From: Archivesica marissinica
Taxonomy: Eukaryota > Mollusca > Bivalvia > Venerida > Vesicomyidae
DNA: 64,000 nucleotides
Assembly: GCA_014843695.1 (NCBI GenBank)
Contig: CM026403.1
Coordinates: forward strand, 72,804,152-72,868,151
Direction: 5' to 3'
Position 1 is the stretch's first letter; every line of letters starts with the position of its first letter. Both the position numbers and the translations under genes were made by a program. Of this stretch, positions 13,069 to 26,229 are shown in pieces. The notes under the pieces were generated by a model. The model saw only the letters and a list, made by a program, of their open reading frames with translations, ran no database searches and was not told where the DNA came from.

Positions 13069-13126
13069 GATCAAAGAAAGCATTAGAAATTAATCTTGGA
13101 ACTTCATTTAAAAGTTCGTGCGAGAG
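13069..13126 (+). CDS. RUSF1: RUS1/DUF647-family protein, 58-bp exon
   Basis: The acceptor is a pyrimidine tract ending TTTTCAG at 13062-13068 and the donor is GTAAGT from 13127. The upstream exon leaves one base (G) and this exon enters in that phase, giving GSKKALEINLGTSFKSSCE. This fills the stretch that follows the PLW-type motif in RUSF1 relatives. It ends with two spare bases (AG), which the next exon completes to a serine codon. It starts only about 57 bp after the end of the 42-bp SINE-derived array. The array is also open in this frame, so a gene predictor could wrongly extend the exon by thousands of bases. Confidence 0.78.
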
Positions 13127-13152
13127 GTAAGTTGGATGAACATGATTCATAG

Positions 13153-13366
13153 TATTGTCAACTCTGTGTTAATGGTCACCTCCATTAAGCAGCCAGCCTG
13201 TCTTATGCCGCTAGCCAAGGGAAACACAGAAAGTGGCTGCTTAGCACAGGTTGTTGCTTAATGCAGGTCAAATGTATAATAAAATAACAGTGGTAATCTG
13301 GAAACTGGCTGCTTAATACAGGTTGACTGTTTAATGGAGGTGATCACTAACACAGGTTTGACTGTA
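13153..13366. mobile_element. MITE-like element
   Basis: Long inverted ends: TGGTCACCTCCATTAAGCAG near the left end mirrors TTAATGGAGGTGATCACTAA near the right, closing with ACAGGTTTGACTGTA. It sits between two RUS1 exons. Confidence 0.75.
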
Positions 13367-13368
13367 TT

Positions 13369-13452
13369 GCACAAATACTTACCACATTAATATACAGTCA
13401 ATGTGGACTAGCACAAATACTTACCACATTAATATACAGTCAATATTGACTC
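13369..13452. repeat. 42-bp direct duplication, 2 copies
   Basis: GCACAAATACTTACCACATT starts at 13369 and 13411, directly after the MITE-like element. Confidence 0.85.
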
Positions 13453-13544
13453 CTCTATTGCAAGTGATTTGTGTATACACAGTTCTATTTACTACTATTT
13501 CGTTGAGAATTATTTGTGTAAACACAGTTATATTGTTATTTCAG

Positions 13545-13618
13545 TTCAGAAAGTATAGAAGAATTATTAGATATATACAAAACTTGTCAATATTTCCTGT
13601 GGGTTAGAGAAAATACAG
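13545..13618 (+). CDS. RUSF1: RUS1/DUF647-family protein, 74-bp exon
   Basis: The acceptor ATTTCAG ends at 13544 and the donor GTGAGA starts at 13619. Phases agree on both sides (2 in, 1 out). The peptide SESIEELLDIYKTCQYFLWV then RENT aligns without gaps to the part of RUSF1 that lies before the strand-rich C-terminal domain. The 15-bp array starts about 30 bp after the donor, leaving almost no unique intron sequence on that side. Confidence 0.82.
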
Positions 13619-13650
13619 GTGAGACCGTAAACACAATATTGTATAACAGT

Positions 13651-14133
13651 AGGCTATTGTAGAGTAGGCTATTGTAGAGTGGGCTATTGTAGAGTGTGCT
13701 ATTGTAGAGTAGGCTATTCTATTGTAGAGTGTGCTATTGTAGAGTAGGCTATTGTAGAGTGTGCTATTGTAGAGTAGGCTATTGTAGAGTGGGCTATTGT
13801 AGAGTGGGCTATTGTAGAGTGGGCTATTGTAGAGTGGGCTATTGTAGAGTGGGCTATTGTAGAGTGGGCTATTGTAGAGTGTGCTATTGTAGAGTGGGCT
13901 ATTGTAGAGTAGGCTATTGTAGAGTGGGCTATTCTATTGTAGAGTTGGCAATTGTAGAGTGGGCTATTGTAGAGTGGGCTATTGTAGAGTAGGCTATTGT
14001 AGAGTGGGCTATTGTAGAGTAGGCTATTGTAGAGTGGCTATTGTAGAGTGGGCTATTGTAGAGTGGGCTATTGTAGAGTGGGCTATTGTAGAGTAGGCTA
14101 TTGTAGAGTGGGCTATTGTAGAGTGGGCTATTG
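13651..14133. repeat. Minisatellite, 15-bp unit, about 32 copies
   Basis: Unit GGCTATTGTAGAGTG with A/G and T/G variants. It starts about 30 bp past the donor of the 13545-13618 exon. Confidence 0.95.
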
Positions 14134-14639
14134 GGTCAAGCTGTAGACATCATATAATCTCTCCACAAGCCATAAAATCAAAACAACAAACAAATGTAAT
14201 CCTTTGAACATGGATTCAGTCTATTTGTGACAATTTCTATTTATTATAGATATTTTCTTCTCGATTGATACTTTTGGAACTGACCATGACGAAATAGTCG
14301 CCCTAGGAACCCTGACCTCGCCTCCTGGGGATCCCACTTCTCCCACTTTTTTTCCATTTCATACTAAGTTTTGTCCAGTAAGATACACTGGCCCATTATA
14401 AAGCACTGCTAATATTTATGTGTACTATTTAATAGTCATATTATGTATTTTAACGCTATTTTGTTGAAATTTATTAACTAAGTCCATTTATGGACCAAAT
14501 AGCGTGTTTCTCACTTCTCTCAAATATTCTGACCTAGAGTGAGCCCTGTTGGCGCTGCAACATTAACATCGTCACAATTGCTTCAAAAATGTGCATGTTT
14601 ATGGTATTAGTATTAGTTTATCATTAGCATGTGTTTCAG
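14134..14639. other. Intron with one copy of a dispersed repeat
   Basis: About 14435-14550 (TTTCTCACTTCTCTCAAATA and AGTGAGCCCTG) is related to 45749-45832 (inverted) and 47500-47662. No exon was found; the flanking RUS1 exons join directly in phase. Confidence 0.5.
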
Positions 14640-14748
14640 GGAGTATAGACATAGCATTAACACAGAGTAGTGGCATACTGGATCAGCTACAGGCTTGTTT
14701 CCACGCCGAGCTCATCAACTTCCTGCAGGAACACATGCATCAACACAG
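14640..14748 (+). CDS. RUSF1: RUS1/DUF647-family protein, 109-bp exon
   Basis: The acceptor GTTTCAG ends at 14639 and the donor GTCAGT starts at 14749. Entry in phase 1 gives GSIDIALTQSSGILDQLQAC and then FHAELINFLQEHMHQH. This fits the family's pattern of a short strand followed by a helix with a conserved HA pair. The exon leaves two bases (AG). The intron that follows opens with the 45-bp SINE-head array at about 14883. Confidence 0.82.
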
Positions 14749-14882
14749 GTCAGTGCCATAACACAGGTCAGTGCCGTAACACAGGTCAGTGCTGTAACAA
14801 ATGTTTAAAAAATAATTCCAACCTTGCTTTTTATGAAAATCTTTTTTGGAAAAGCTATTTTTGGAGGTCTCGTGTTTGTGCT

Positions 14883-15288
14883 TTACACCTGCACATAGTC
14901 CACATCCGTGGTCGAGTGGTTACACTTTACACCCTGCACATAGTCCACATCCGTGGTCGAGTGGTTACACTTTACACCCTGCACATAGTCCACATCCGTG
15001 GTCGAGTGGTTACACTTTACACCCTGCACATAGTCCACATCCGTGGTCGAGTGGTTACACTTTACACCCTGCACATAGTCCACATCCGTGGTCGAGTGGT
15101 TATGCTTTACACCCTGCACATAGTCCACATCCGTGGTCGAGTGGTTACACTTTACACTCTGCACATAGTCCACATCCGTGGTCGAGTGGTTATGCTTTAC
15201 ACCCTGCACATAGTCCACATCCGTGGTCGAGTGGTTACGCTTTACACCCTGCACATAGTCCACATCCGTGGTCGAGTGGTTACGGTTG
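14883..15288. repeat. Minisatellite, 45-bp unit, 9 copies, SINE-head derived
   Basis: Unit contains CCGTGGTCGAGTGGTTAC, the A-box region of the Leu/Ser-like SINE, plus a linker CACCCTGCACATAGTC. The last unit runs on into the rest of the SINE. Confidence 0.93.
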
Positions 15289-15510
15289 CTGACTTACATA
15301 CCACTGTAACCTATTATCACTGATGGTCACGGGTTCGAGCCCCGTTGAGGCCATGTCTCGTGTATATGAAAAAGTTGGCAATTTCTTGCGCATGTTGCCG
15401 CACCAAGTGCTGGTTAACCGCTGGAGCCTGTCCAGTAAAGGTGTTGTTAGGTAAACTGCCTGCCAGCGATATAGCCCAAAATGCACCGTGCACATAAATG
15501 AACAATAGGA
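15253..15510 (+). mobile_element. tRNA-derived SINE (Leu/Ser-like), head expanded upstream
   Basis: After the last head unit come a B-box CGGGTTCGAGCCCCG (about 15329-15343), a body with GGTTAACCGCTGGAGCCTG, and a tail GCGATATAGCCCAAAATG. It is the same family as 34774-35031. Confidence 0.85.
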
Positions 15511-15530
15511 GACTCTTGAATTGAGCTCTG

Positions 15531-15592
15531 ACTGTAATATACACTATCCTCAAAAACCTAAACTGTAATATACACTATCCTCAAAAACCTAA
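15531..15592. repeat. 31-bp direct duplication, 2 copies
   Basis: ACTGTAATATACACTATCC starts at 15531 and again at 15562. Confidence 0.85.
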
Positions 15593-15799
15593 AATGACTT
15601 AATGTCTATAGGAGTCGAGTCATCGCTCATGTGTACAACTTGTAGCGACTATAAATAAAACGCAAAACGTACAAATGTGTTTGTTAAAGTGGGTCACTTG
15701 GGATAAAGGAAATAGCAATTCCGGTACCTCTTGTGGGTATGTGTGCACTTTCTGGAAACATTGGTCATATGTTACTTTGTGTATTTCAGAATCTTCCAG

Positions 15800-15835
15800 G
15801 ACATCTACAAACCTTAGCGATAAAATTCAAAGAAA
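15800..15835 (+). CDS. RUSF1: RUS1/DUF647-family protein, tentative 36-bp exon
   Basis: Two candidate acceptors lie close together (AG at 15788-15789 and at 15798-15799), and the donor GTAAGT starts at 15836. The first acceptor leads to an in-frame stop. The second joins the previous exon in phase and gives TSTNLSDKIQRK, plausible as the poorly conserved linker before the C-terminal domain. The exit phase (2) does not match the entry phase (1) of the terminal exon at 36180. So either one more exon is hidden in the repeat-filled intron, one base is wrong here, or this exon is not real. One fewer A before the donor would fix the phase. Confidence 0.42.
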
Positions 15836-15845
15836 GTAAGTGAAA

Positions 15846-16434
15846 TTTTTTAATTTTTTATTTAACGTCGCTACTGGTTGCCCATTTGAGCGACGGGCAG
15901 TTTACTAACAACACCTTTCCTGGACAGGCTCCATCGGTTAACCTGTATTTTGTGCACCATCCTGGGCAGGCTCCATCGGTTAACCTGTACTTGGTGCACC
16001 ATCCTGGGCAGGCTCCATCGGTTAACCTGTACTTGGTGCACCATCCTGGGCAGGCTCCATCGGTTAACCTGTACTTTGTGCACCATCCTGGGCAGGCTCC
16101 ATCGGTTAACCTGTACTTTGTGCACCATCCTGGGCAGGCTCCATCGGTTAACCTGTACTTTGTGCACCATCCTTGGCAGGCTCCATCGGTTAACCTGTAC
16201 TTGGTGCACCATCCTTGGCAGGCTCCATCGGTTAACCTGTACTTTGTGCACCATCCTGGGCAGGCTCCATCGGTTAACCTGTACTTGAGTCACCAACTTC
16301 CAAAAGAATCTGCCAAATATTTCATATAAAGAGACACAGTTTGAGCGGGGCTCGAACCGTGACCATCAGTGATGATAGGTTAGTTACAGTGATATACAAG
16401 TCAGCGACCATAATCACTCGACCACAGAGGAGGG
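15846..16434 (-). mobile_element. tRNA-derived SINE (Leu/Ser-like), body expanded
   Basis: Minus-strand copy: head complement at about 16345-16434 (B-box complement GGGGCTCGAACCGTG), body amplified into an array, tail at 15846-15900 with CAGTAGCGACGTTAAATAAA. This tail is like the tail of the Thr-like SINE rather than those of the two sister copies. Confidence 0.85.
15926..16289. repeat. Minisatellite, 42-bp unit, about 9 copies, SINE-body derived
   Basis: Unit contains AGGCTCCATCGGTTAACCTG. The single-copy equivalent is in the bodies of the SINEs at 15253 and 34774. Confidence 0.93.
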
Positions 16435-16520
16435 CTAAGTGACATGGTTTAAGATAATCTTAGTTTTATCTACATCTTCCATTACTGAACACTGTAGGAT
16501 GTGCAGTTATGTTCTACATA

Positions 16521-19500
16521 CCACCATTGCACCACCCCTGTATTATTGCACCACCCCTGTATCATTGCACCACCCCTGTATCATTGCACCACCCCTGTAT
16601 CATTCCACCACCCCTGTATCATTGCACCACCCCTGTATCATTGCACCACTCCTGTATCATTGCACCAACCCCTGTATCATTGCACCACCCCTGTATTATT
16701 GCACCAACCCCTGTATTATTGCACCACCCATGTATCATTGCACCACCCCAGTATTATTGCACCACCCCAGTATTATTGCACCCACCCAGTATTATTGCAC
16801 CAACCCACCCAGTATTATTGCACCACCCCTGTATTATTGCACCAACCCACCCAGTATTATTGCACCAACCCACCCAGTATTATTGCACTCACCCAGTATT
16901 ATTGCACCCACCCACCCAGTATTATTGCACCCACCCAGTATTATTGCACCAACCCACCCAGTATTATTGCACCCCCCTGTATTATTGCACCAACCCACCC
17001 AGTATTATTGCACCCACCCATCATTATTGCACCCACCCAGTATTATTGCACCAACCCAGTATTATTGCACCAACCCACCCAGTATTATTGCACCAACCCA
17101 CCCAGTATTATTGCACCCACCCAGTATTATTGCACCACCCCTGTATTATTGCACCAACCACCCAGTATTATTGCACCCACCCCACTATTATTGCACCACC
17201 CCACCCAGTATTATTGCACCAACCCACCCAGTATTATTGCACCCACCCCACTATTATTGCACCACCCCACCCAGTATTATTGCACCAACCCAGTATTATT
17301 GCACCAACCCCCCAGTATTATTGCACCAACCCACCCAGTATTATTGCACCAACCCACCCAGTATTATTGCACCAACCCACTCTGTATTATTGCACCAACC
17401 CTGTAGTATTGCACCACCCCACCCAGTATTATTGCACCAACCCCCCCAGTATTATTGCACCAACCCACCAGTATTATTGCACTAACCCACCCGTATTATT
17501 GCACCACCCAGTATTATTGCACCACCCCAGTATTATTGCACCCCCCAGTATTATTGCACCAACCCAGTATTATTGCACCCACCCAGTATTATTGCACCAC
17601 CCCAGATTATCACCCCCACCCAATGCACCACCCCAGTATTATTGCACCATCCCAGTATTATTGCACCACCCCTGTATTATTGCACCCACCCAGTATTATT
17701 GCACCCACCCATCATTATTGCACAACCCAGTACCATTGCACCCACCCAGTATTATTGCACCACCCCTGTATCATTGCACCACCCCTGTATCATTGCACCA
17801 CCCCTGTATTATTGCACCAACCCACCCAGTATTATTGCACCAACCCAGTATTATTGCACCAACCCTGTATTATTGCACCACCCCAGTATTATTGCACCAC
17901 CCCTGTATTATTGCACCAACCCACCCAGTATTATTGCACCACCCCAGTATTATTGCACCCACCCAGTATTATTGCACCACCCCTGTATTATTGCACCACC
18001 CCAGTATTATTCACCACCCCTGTAGTATTGCACCACCCCTGTATTATTGCACCAACCCACCCTGTATTATTGCACCACCCCAGTATTATTGCACCAACCA
18101 ACCCTGTATTATTGCACCCACCCAGTATTATTGCACCACCCCAGTATTATTGCACCCACCCAGTATTATTGCACCACCCCAGTATTATTGCACCACCCCC
18201 GTATTATTGCACCACCCCTGTATTATTGCACCACCCCAGTATTATTGCACCCACCCAGTATTATTGCACCACCCCTGTATTATTGCACCACCCCTGTATT
18301 ATTGCACCCACCCAGTATTATTGCACCACCCCAGTATTATTGCACCACCCCTGTATTATTGCACCCACCCAGTATTATTGCACCACCCCAGTATTATTGC
18401 ACCACCCCAGTATTATTGCACCACCCCTGTATTATTGCACCCACCCAGTATTATTGCACCCACCCAGTATTATTGCACCACCCCTGTATTATTGCACTCA
18501 CCCCAATATTATTGCACCCACCCAGTATTATTGCACCAACCCACCCAGTATTATTGCACCACCCCAGTATTATTGCACCCACCCAGTATTATTGCACCCA
18601 CCCAGTATTATTGCACCCACCCCAGTATTATTGCACCCACCCAGTATTATTGCACCAACCCACCCATTATTATTGCACCAACACAGTATTATTGCACCAA
18701 CCCACCCTATATTATTGCACCAACCCACCCAGTATTATTGCACCACCCCAGTATTATTGCACCCACCCCAGTATTATTGCACCACACCCAGTATTATTGC
18801 ACCACCCCAGTATTATTGCACCACCCCTGTATTATTGCACCAACCCACCCAGTATTATTGCACCACCCCAGTATTATTGCACCCACCCAGTATTATTGCA
18901 CCACCCCTGTATTATTGCACCACCCCAGTATTATTCACCACCCCTGTAGTATTGCACCACCCCTGTATTATTGCACCAACCCACCCTGTATTATTGCACC
19001 ACCCCAGTATTATTGCACCAACCAACCCTGTATTATTGCACCCACCCAGTATTATTGCACCACCCCAGTATTATTGCACCCACCCAGTATTATTGCACCA
19101 CCCCAGTATTATTGCACCACCCCCGTATTATTGCACCACCCCTGTATTATTGCACCACCCCAGTATTATTGCACCCACCCAGTATTATTGCACCACCCCT
19201 GTATTATTGCACCACCCCTGTATTATTGCACCCACCCAGTATTATTGCACCACCCCAGTATTATTGCACCACCCCTGTATTATTGCACCCACCCAGTATT
19301 ATTGCACCACCCCAGTATTATTGCACCAACCCAGTATTATTGCACCACCCCTGTATTATTGCACTCACCCCAATATTATTGCACCCACCCATATATTGCA
19401 CCACCCACCCAGTATTATTGCACCACCCCAGTATTATTGCACCCACCCAGTATTATTGCACCCACCCAGTATTATTGCACCCACCCCAGTATTATTGCAC

Positions 19501-22500
19501 CCACCCAGTATTATTGCACCAACCCACCCATTATTATTGCACCAACACAGTATTATTGCACCAACCCACCCTATATTATTGCACCAACCCACCCAGTATT
19601 ATTGCACCACCCCAGTATTAACCCACCCACCCAGTATTATTGCACCAACCCAGTATTATTGCACCACCCAGTATTATTGCACCACCCCAGTATTATTGCA
19701 CCACCCCAGTATTATGCACCAACCCACCCTGTATTATGCACACCCACCCAGTATATTGCACCACCCCAGTATTATTGCACCCACCCCAGTATTATGCACC
19801 CACCACCAGTATTATTGCACCACCCCTGTATTATTGCACCAACCCACCCATTATTATTGCACCCACCCCACTATTATTGCACCACCCCACCCAGTATTAT
19901 TGCACACCAACCCACCCAGTATTATTGCACCCACCCCACTATTATTGCACCACCCCACCCAGTATATTGCACCAACCCAGTTATTGCACACCAACCCACC
20001 CATATTATTGCACCAACCCACCCAGTATTATTGCACCAACCCACCCTGTATTATTGCACCAACCCTGTAGTATTGCACCACCCACCCAGTATTATTGCAC
20101 CAACCCACCCAGTATTATTGCACCAACCCACCCAGTATTATTGCACCAACCCACCCAGTATTATGCACCAACCCCCCAAACACCCACCCAGTATTATTGC
20201 ACCACCCCAGTATTATTGCACCCACCCATTATTATTGCACCAACCCAGTATTATTGCACCCACCCAGTATTATTGCACCACCCCAGCATTATTGCACCAC
20301 CCCAGTATTATTGCACCACCCCTGTATTATTGCACCCACCCAGTATTATTGCACCCACCCATCATTATTGCACAACCCAGTACCATTGCACCCACCCAGT
20401 ATTATTGCACCACCCCTGTATCCATTGCACCACCCCTGTATCATTGCACCACCCCTGTATTATTGCACCAACCCACCCAGTATTATTGCACCAACCCAGT
20501 ATTATTGCACCAACCCTGTATTATTGCACCACCCCAGTATTATTGCACCACCCCTGTATTATTGCACCAACCCACCCAGTATTATTGCACCACCCCAGTA
20601 TTATTGCACCCACCCAGTATTATTGCACCACCCCTGTATTATTGCACCACCCCAGTATTATTCACCACCCCTGTAGTATTGCACCACCCCTGTATTATTG
20701 CACCAACCCACCCTGTATTATTGCACCACCCCAGTATTATTGCACCAACCAACCCTGTATTATTGCACCCACCCAGTATTATTGCACCACCCCAGTATTA
20801 TTGCACCCACCCAGTATTATTGCACCACCCCAGTATTATTGCACCACCCCCGTATTATTGCACCACCCCTGTATTATTGCACCACCCCAGTATTATTGCA
20901 CCCACCCAGTATTATTGCACCACCCCTGTATTATTGCACCACCCCTGTATTATTGCACCCACCCAGTATTATTGCACCACCCCAGTATTATTGCACCACC
21001 CCTGTATTATTGCACCCACCCAGTATTATTGCACCACCCCAGTATTATTGCACCACCCCAGTATTATTGCACCACCCCTGTATTATTGCACCCACCCAGT
21101 ATTATTGCACCCACCCAGTATTATTGCACCACCCCTGTATTATTGCACTCACCCCAATATTATTGCACCCACCCAGTATTATTGCACCAACCCACCCAGT
21201 ATTATTGCACCACCCCAGTATTATTGCACCCACCCAGTATTATTGCACCCACCCAGTATTATTGCACCCACCCCAGTATTATTGCACCCACCCATATTAT
21301 TGCACCACCCAGTATTATTGCACCAACCCACCCATTATTATTGCACCAACCCAGTATTATTGCACCAACCCACCCTATATTATTGCACCAACCCACCCAG
21401 TATTTTGCACCACCCCAGTATTATTGCACCCACCCAGTATTATTGCAACACCCAGTATTATTGCACCACCCCAGTATTATTGCACTACCCCAGTATTATT
21501 GCACCAACCCACCCTGTATTATTGCACCCCCCAGTAGTATTGCACCACCCCAGTATTATTGCACCCACCCAGTATTATTGCACCCACCCACCCAGTATTA
21601 TTGCACCACCCCAGTATTATTGCACCAACCCAGTATTATTGCACCCACCCAGTATTATTGCACCCACCCAGTATTATTGCACCACCCCATTATTGCACCA
21701 ACCCAGTATTATTGCACCCACCCAGTATTATTGCACCCACCCCAGTATTATTGCACCCACCCAGTATTATTGCACCCACCCATTATTATTGCACCACACA
21801 GTATTATTGCACCAACCCACCCAATATTATTGCACCAACCCAGTATTATTGCACCAACCCACCCAGTATTATTGCACTAACCCACCCAGTATTATTGCAC
21901 CAACCCACCCAGTATTATTGCACCACCCCAGTATTATTGCACCCACCCAGTATTATTGCACCCACCCATCCAGTATTATTGCACCAACCCACCCAGTATT
22001 ATTGCACCACCCCAGTATTATTGCACCCACCCAGTATTATTGCACCCACCCACCCATATTATTGCACCAACCCAGTATTATTGCACCAACCCACCCAGTA
22101 TTATTGCACCAACCCCAGTATTATTGCACCAACCCACCCAGTATTATTGCACCCACCCAGTATTATTGCACCAACCCACCCAGTATTATTGCACCAACCC
22201 AGTATTATTGCACCACCCCAGTATTATTGCACCCACTCCAGTATTATTGCACCCACCCAGTATTATTGCACAACCCCAGTATTATTGCACCCACCCAGTA
22301 TTATTGCACCACCCAGTATTTTGCACCAACCCAGTATTGCACCCACCCAGTATTATTGCACCACCCCATATTATTGCACCACCCCATATTATTGCACCAC
22401 CCCAGTATTATTACACCAACCCACCCAGTATTATTGCACCACCCCAGTGTTATTGCACCCATCCAGTATTATTGCACCCAACCCAGTATTATTGCACCCA

Positions 22501-24830
22501 CCCAGTATTATTGCACCACCCAGTATTATTGCACCCAACCAGTATTATTGCACCACCCCAGTATTATTGCACCACCCCAGTATTATTGCACCCACCCATT
22601 ATTATTGCACCAACCCAGTATTATTGCACCCACCCAGTATTATTGCACCACCCCAGCATTATTGCACCACCCCAGTATTATTGCACCACCCCTGTATTAT
22701 TGCACCCACCCAGTATTATTGCACCCACCCAGTATTATTGCACCCACCCAGTATTATTGCACCCACCCATCATTATTGCACCAACCCAGTATCATTGCAC
22801 CCACCCAGTATTATTGCACCACCCCTGTATCATTGCACCACCCCTGTATCATTGCACCACCCCTGTATTATTGCACCAACTCACCCAGTATTATTGCACC
22901 AACCCACCCAGTATTATTGCACCAACCCAGTATTATTGCATCAACCCTGTATTATTGCACCACCCCAGTATTATTGCACCACCCCAGTATATTATTGCAC
23001 CCCCCTATTATTGCCCCACCCCTATTATTGCACCACCACCCAGTATTATTGCACCAACCCAGTATTATTGCACCAACCCACCCAGTATTATTGCACCCAA
23101 CCCCCCAGTATTATTGCACCCACCCCACTATGCTATTGCACCCCCCACCCAGTATTATTGCACCCACCCCACTTTATTGCACCACCCCACCCAGTATTAT
23201 TGCCACCACCCCACTATTATTGCACCACCCCCACCCAGTATTATTGCACCAACCCAGTATTATTGCACCAACCCACCCCAGTATTATTCACCAACCCCCC
23301 GTATTATTGCACCAACCCACCCTGTATTTTTGCACCAACCCTGTAGTATTGCACTACCCCACCCAGTATTATTGCACCAACCCACCAGTATTAGGCATAT
23401 TCAAACCAACCACCCAGTATTATTGCACCAACCCACCCAGTATTATTGCACCCACCCAGAGTTATTATTGCACCACCCCCAGTATTATTGCACCAACCCA
23501 CCCAGTATTATTGCACCAACCCACCCAGTATTATTGCACCCACCCAGTATTATTGCACCACCCCAGTATTATTGCACCAACCCACCCAGTATTATTGCAC
23601 CAACCCACCCTGTTATTGCACCCCCCAATTATTGCACCCACCCAGTATTTTGCACCCACCCAGTAGTATTGCACCCACCTAGTAGTATTGCACTACCCCA
23701 GTATTATTGCACCACCCCAGTATTATTGCCACCCACCCAGTATTATTGCACACCCCACCCGTATTTTGCACCAACCCAGTATTATTGCACCACCCAACCC
23801 ACCCAGTATTGCACCAACCCCCCCCAGTATTATTGCACCAACCCACCCAGTATTATTGCCCCCACCCAGTATTATTGCACCCCACCCAGTATTATTGCAC
23901 CACCCACCCATAGTATTATTGCACCCACCCAGTATTATTGCACCCACCCAGTATTATTGCACCCACCCAGTATTATTGCACCCACCCAGTATTATTGCAC
24001 CCACCCAGTAGTATTGCACTACCCCAGTATTATTGCACCACCCCAGTATTATTGCACCCACCCAGTATTATTGCACCAACCCACCCAATATTATTGCACC
24101 ACCCCAGTATTATTGCACCCACCCAGTATTATTGCACTAACCCCCCAGTATTATTGCACCCACCCAGTATTATTGCCCCACCCAGTATTATTGCACCCAC
24201 CCAGTATTATTGCACCCACCCGTATTATTGCACCCACCCAGTATTATTGCACCCACCCAGTATTATTGCACCCACCCGTATTATTGCACCAACCCACCCA
24301 TATTATTGCACCACCCCAGTATTATTGCACCCACCCATATTATTGCACCACCCCAGTATTATTGCACCCACCCAGTATTATTGCACCACCCACCCAGTAT
24401 TATTGCACCACCCCAGTATTATTGCAACCCCACCCAGTATTATTGCACTAACCCACCCAGTTTATTTTGCACCCACCCACATATTATTGCACCCCCCATA
24501 TTATATGCACTAACCCACCCAGTATTATTGCACCCACCTCCAGTATTATTGCACCCACCCGTATTATTGCACCCACCCATAGTATTGCACTACCCCAGTA
24601 GTTATTGCACCACCCCAGTATTATTGCACCCACCCAGTATTATTGCACCAACCCACCCAGTATTATTGCATCACCCCAGTATTATTGCACCCACCCAGTA
24701 TGATTGCACCCACCCAGTATTATTGCACCCACCCAGTATTATTGCACCCACCCAGTATTATTGCACCCACCCAGTATTATTGCACCCACCCAGTATTATT
24801 GCACCACCCCAGCATTATTGCACCACCCCA
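16521..24830. repeat. Giant minisatellite, 19-bp unit with 18-23-bp variants, first block
   Basis: Core CCCAGTATTATTGCACCA, with variants CCTGTATTATTG, CCTGTATCATTG and an extra CAACCCAC. Rare marker units (for example ATTCACCACCCCTGTAGTAT at 18009, 18933 and 20660) recur and reveal higher-order repeats. All long frames here are artefacts. Confidence 0.95.
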
Positions 24831-24989
24831 GTATTTTTGGGACCACAATTATTATTGCACCAACCCAGCATTGTGTAGTGGAGCGTACAGTCATTCAGAC
24901 AGCTTGTGTTCATGCAAGGTATAGATAGAACCTGTGTACAACATTGTGTAGTGGAACGTACAGTCATTCAGACAGCTTGTGGTCATAAT
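24831..24989. other. Unique flank duplicated across the gap; holds a short imperfect repeat
   Basis: A 39-bp stretch beginning CATTGTGTAGTGGA occurs twice, at about 24869 and 24942. The same block is found again at 32211-32369. Confidence 0.6.
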
Positions 24990-25229
24990 AGAGTTTTCTA
25001 ACGTAAACGGAAATCAAAAACGGACTTCGTAATTCTGAAATAAACCAGAGATCTTCTCAAAATAATAATATAACACATATCACCGTTTATATTCACAATT
25101 TATTGGACATTTTAGTATACACTAAAACGACCAACTAACTAAACATAATCTTCGTCGCTGGTATCGCTGCTTACTCCTAACTCTCGAAGGAGTTTTGGTA
25201 CCTTCTTAGAAAGGAACCTTCTGTATAAC
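24990..25229 (+). mobile_element. Second copy of the Harbinger left end, cut by the gap
   Basis: This segment matches 32370-32609 base for base as far as I compared and stops at the first N. The unique flank 24831-24989 also matches 32211-32369 (constant offset 7380). I read it as an assembly duplicate rather than a second insertion. Confidence 0.8.
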
Positions 25230-26229
25230 NNNNNNNNNNNNNNNNNNNNNNNNNNNNNNNNNNNNNNNNNNNNNNNNNNNNNNNNNNNNNNNNNNNNNNN
25301 NNNNNNNNNNNNNNNNNNNNNNNNNNNNNNNNNNNNNNNNNNNNNNNNNNNNNNNNNNNNNNNNNNNNNNNNNNNNNNNNNNNNNNNNNNNNNNNNNNNN
25401 NNNNNNNNNNNNNNNNNNNNNNNNNNNNNNNNNNNNNNNNNNNNNNNNNNNNNNNNNNNNNNNNNNNNNNNNNNNNNNNNNNNNNNNNNNNNNNNNNNNN
25501 NNNNNNNNNNNNNNNNNNNNNNNNNNNNNNNNNNNNNNNNNNNNNNNNNNNNNNNNNNNNNNNNNNNNNNNNNNNNNNNNNNNNNNNNNNNNNNNNNNNN
25601 NNNNNNNNNNNNNNNNNNNNNNNNNNNNNNNNNNNNNNNNNNNNNNNNNNNNNNNNNNNNNNNNNNNNNNNNNNNNNNNNNNNNNNNNNNNNNNNNNNNN
25701 NNNNNNNNNNNNNNNNNNNNNNNNNNNNNNNNNNNNNNNNNNNNNNNNNNNNNNNNNNNNNNNNNNNNNNNNNNNNNNNNNNNNNNNNNNNNNNNNNNNN
25801 NNNNNNNNNNNNNNNNNNNNNNNNNNNNNNNNNNNNNNNNNNNNNNNNNNNNNNNNNNNNNNNNNNNNNNNNNNNNNNNNNNNNNNNNNNNNNNNNNNNN
25901 NNNNNNNNNNNNNNNNNNNNNNNNNNNNNNNNNNNNNNNNNNNNNNNNNNNNNNNNNNNNNNNNNNNNNNNNNNNNNNNNNNNNNNNNNNNNNNNNNNNN
26001 NNNNNNNNNNNNNNNNNNNNNNNNNNNNNNNNNNNNNNNNNNNNNNNNNNNNNNNNNNNNNNNNNNNNNNNNNNNNNNNNNNNNNNNNNNNNNNNNNNNN
26101 NNNNNNNNNNNNNNNNNNNNNNNNNNNNNNNNNNNNNNNNNNNNNNNNNNNNNNNNNNNNNNNNNNNNNNNNNNNNNNNNNNNNNNNNNNNNNNNNNNNN
26201 NNNNNNNNNNNNNNNNNNNNNNNNNNNNN
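25230..26229. other. Assembly gap, exactly 1000 N
   Basis: Round size, so the true length is unknown. It follows the duplicated Harbinger left end. Confidence 0.98.

Noticed and set aside
9453..13130. 1225-codon frame that ends in the genuine RUS1 exon sequence
   Set aside because: The array is open in all frames. A good splice acceptor precedes the exon at 13069 and phases with the 1-182 exon fit, so the array part is intron.
14251..14297. Possible extra RUS1 exon after a TTATTATAG acceptor-like site
   Set aside because: No donor follows, and exons 13545-13618 and 14640-14748 align to the family with no missing residues between them.
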